This document shows positions 62,212 to 64,000 of a DNA stretch of 64,000 bases, in pieces (the stretch's first letter is position 1; the number at the start of each line of letters is the position of its first letter). Location of the stretch: assembly GCA_023091735.1 (NCBI GenBank), contig JALKBU010000161.1, forward strand, positions 1 to 64,000. The letters are read 5' to 3'. The position numbers were made by a program, and so were the translations under genes. Below the pieces are notes generated by a model that saw nothing but the letters and a program-made list of their open reading frames with translations, was not told the DNA's origin and searched no databases. The DNA is from Trichomonas tenax. Its lineage: Eukaryota > Parabasalia > Trichomonadida > Trichomonadidae.

Positions 62212-64000
62212 ATGAAGAAATGCTTTGTAAAATATTCCCAGTCAGATTTTCAAGATTTTAGCTTTCCTATCAACAGGGAATATAGACACAGCATTGCTGT
62301 CGCCGGAATTCAGTCCGGAATCGTCGTCGCTTATGCTTCTGACAAATTAATTATCGTATTAATCAGTGGGAAGTACATAGCAGCGATATTGCGCGGCCAC
62401 CAGTATCCTGTTTGTACTCTCGCTTTCGAGCAGCGAGAACCTCACATAATTTCGTGCGATATCGACGCGAATTGCTTCTTCTGGCATTATCACGAGAATT
62501 CATGGCAATACACGCGAACAGTGAAACTTAATTCACCGGCTACATCAATTTCATGGTGTGGTTTTCGTCGTCTCATTTGTTATTCGTCGAAAGAAGGATT
62601 ATTTTCGAGCCCTGTTGCTTCTTTCGGTACAGACAAGAAGACACTCGCTCCAAAATCAGAAATGTGCGCTTTTAACTTCGATGCATCATTGATCGCTTCG
62701 CATACATTCGGCAAATATCTTACGATTTTTAATTTGACGCTCGAAAATTATTGTGAAGTCCTCAAATTATCATCAAACATCGTTAAATTCGATTTTCATC
62801 CAAGGCTTACAATTCTTTTGACGTATTCAACGGATGGCATAATTAGAATTTGGAAGCAATCGAGATACTGCACTTTTGCGTGTTCCGCTGCGACATCTGC
62901 ACCTGCTCCAGGCTGTTTCATCCACATGCCAATCTTTTTCCCTGAAAAATACACGTTTAGGAAAAATCATATGGGAAAAATCGCTTTTGTTGATGACAAT
63001 GAGAAGATAATTACCCTCTTTTTGAATGAAACTGGCAGGTTTATCAGTGGAAAGCCGGCAGCTGCTTTTGAAGGATATTCTTTTCGTAAAAAGGATCGTT
63101 TCGATCCAATTCACGCATACCACACTAACTTTGGAACAATTGCGTTGACCGCAAGTGGCAATTGCATTTCTCTTGTCTCCAAACCACACAAAAACACAAA
63201 ATTCGCGAAATACCTTAAAACATCGTTTTGGTTTCATACAGCGCCAATCACCATGGCAAAATTCGCACCTGACTCACTTACACTCATTACACTCGATCAA
63301 ACAGGAATTATTCTTGTTTGGTTCTTATATTCAACGACAAAGAATCCATACATTGTCTGCAACGATGCGATTTCAATTGCTTGGCTCGACAACGAAAATT
63401 TCATTTATTCATCGAACGAAAACAAATTAAATTCGTTTAATTTCATTACACGTGAGAAAAAACCAATTGAATTTCCACAATTTACAGAAATCAAGAAACT
63501 CTTTGTTTTCAACAATGAGCCTATCGTTGTTACAAAAGATTCCATTATCACAAAATCAAACACGAAAAATATTCAATCATTTGATTACTGTTCGATGTCA
63601 GCAAACTATAATAATTGCGCCTTGATCATTTTCGGCAGAAAAAACAGTGAAATCAAATCTTATTATCTTCCATCATTCCAAGAATTCAATTCCATCACTG
63701 TTGGCAAAGAAATTTTCGATGTTTGCGTTGTTTCAATTTACGAATTTGCTGTTATGGCGAAGAATGAAGTAATATTCTTTTCAAATGCCGATGGAAATGG
63801 TTTTGTCCGACGTGGATCGATGACAACACCTCCACTCAAGAATTTCTGTCCTGATAGCCACATTCTTGCATCAAGAATCATTGCACACGACGGAAAATCG
63901 ATTGTTTCATTGCAAAACAACTCAACAAAACTTATTTCGATGAAATCTCTCGATAATTTAATTGACTTCATCGAAGTTTCATCGATTGGAGATCTCTGCT
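62212..64000 (+). CDS. WD40 protein, 5' part (runs off the window; Rav1/DmX-like?)
   Basis: The frame starts at ATG 62212 (MKKCFVKYSQSDFQDFSF) and stays open to the end of the window, 596 codons without a stop. WD40-type units recur: AAILRGHQYPVCTLAFEQ; CDIDANCFFWHYH; KFDFHPRLTILLTYSTDGII with RIWKQ; APITMAKFAPDSLTLITLDQ with TGIILVWF. The run FHPRLTILLTYSTDGIIRIW and the long spacing between units recall the Rav1/DmX N-terminal propellers that regulate V-ATPase assembly, but the match is by pattern and the diagnostic C-terminal domain is outside the window. GC and codon use match the other host genes. Confidence 0.8.
   Translation, partial: MKKCFVKYSQSDFQDFSFPINREYRHSIAVAGIQSGIVVAYASDKLIIVLISGKYIAAILRGHQYPVCTLAFEQREPHIISCDIDANCFFWHYHENSWQYTRTVKLNSPATSISWCGFRRLICYSSKEGLFSSPVASFGTDKKTLAPKSEMCAFNFDASLIASHTFGKYLTIFNLTLENYCEVLKLSSNIVKFDFHPRLTILLTYSTDGIIRIWKQSRYCTFACSAATSAPAPGCFIHMPIFFPEKYTFRKNHMGKIAFVDDNEKIITLFLNETGRFISGKPAAAFEGYSFRKKDRFDPIHAYHTNFGTIALTASGNCISLVSKPHKNTKFAKYLKTSFWFHTAPITMAKFAPDSLTLITLDQTGIILVWFLYSTTKNPYIVCNDAISIAWLDNENFIYSSNENKLNSFNFITREKKPIEFPQFTEIKKLFVFNNEPIVVTKDSIITKSNTKNIQSFDYCSMSANYNNCALIIFGRKNSEIKSYYLPSFQEFNSITVGKEIFDVCVVSIYEFAVMAKNEVIFFSNADGNGFVRRGSMTTPPLKNFCPDSHILASRIIAHDGKSIVSLQNNSTKLISMKSLDNLIDFIEVSSIGDLC

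Noticed and set aside
1..64000. Spliceosomal introns
   Set aside because: I looked for the trichomonad GTAYGT donor with the extended ACTAACACACAG acceptor and saw no pair inside or before any gene.
1..64000. CRISPR arrays
   Set aside because: No regularly spaced direct repeats; eukaryotic context.

Overview
The window is nuclear DNA of a trichomonad parabasalid (Trichomonas or Tritrichomonas; the species cannot be fixed from the sequence alone). The evidence is its AT-rich short intergenic spacers, apparently intronless protein genes with UTRs of a few bases, AGTCAC/GTGACA-type elements directly ahead of start codons, a Maverick/Polinton fragment, a mariner-like element, and decayed members of the ankyrin (DUF3447-type), BspA-like leucine-rich-repeat and glycine-rich families. 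Flagellar genes (DNAAF1, IFT46) fit a flagellate.

Layout. Bases 1-24286 are a dense housekeeping block: a COMM-domain protein, a 2082-residue TOR-like PIKK that appears to be a pseudokinase, DNAAF1, an Orc1/Cdc6-like AAA protein, a SNAP43-like protein, a beta-adaptin, a membrane-transporter fragment, IFT46, a degenerate-RRM RGG/FG protein, a small helical protein, Phe-tRNA synthetase alpha, an ARM-like protein and a SEL1L/Hrd3-like ERAD protein. Bases 24287-30000 are accessory: a 1.27-kb mariner-like element with TA duplications, three tandem disrupted glycine-rich genes and a membrane-protein remnant. Bases 30417-34334 hold a coiled-coil gene and an N-myristoylated TCAF-like gene.

Bases about 34960-40690 are a truncated Maverick/Polinton: the PolB C-terminus, small structural-type genes, a penton-like protein, and a broken fibre gene that joins a collagen stretch, HxH tail-fibre repeats and a phage baseplate/tail-tip-like C-terminus. 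Bases 41843-43597 encode PP2A-A and 44406-48695 a WD40 protein with a very long disordered tail. A BspA fragment and tRNA-Trp follow, then a RING E3 and TRM5. Bases 53000-57080 are mostly non-coding and hold an inverted-repeat element and a helix-turn-helix transposase remnant. DENR, a broken ankyrin gene, a truncated GalE, a 961-bp element with 344-bp perfect inverted arms, an intron-containing tRNA-Tyr and the 5' part of a WD40 gene complete the window.

The genes do not form operons; each appears to have its own compact promoter. The main biological leads are the TOR-like pseudokinase, the phage-like fibre in the Maverick, the perfect 344-bp inverted repeat, the shared YSNEF-type peptide motif in two Maverick proteins, and the GTGACA start-proximal element.
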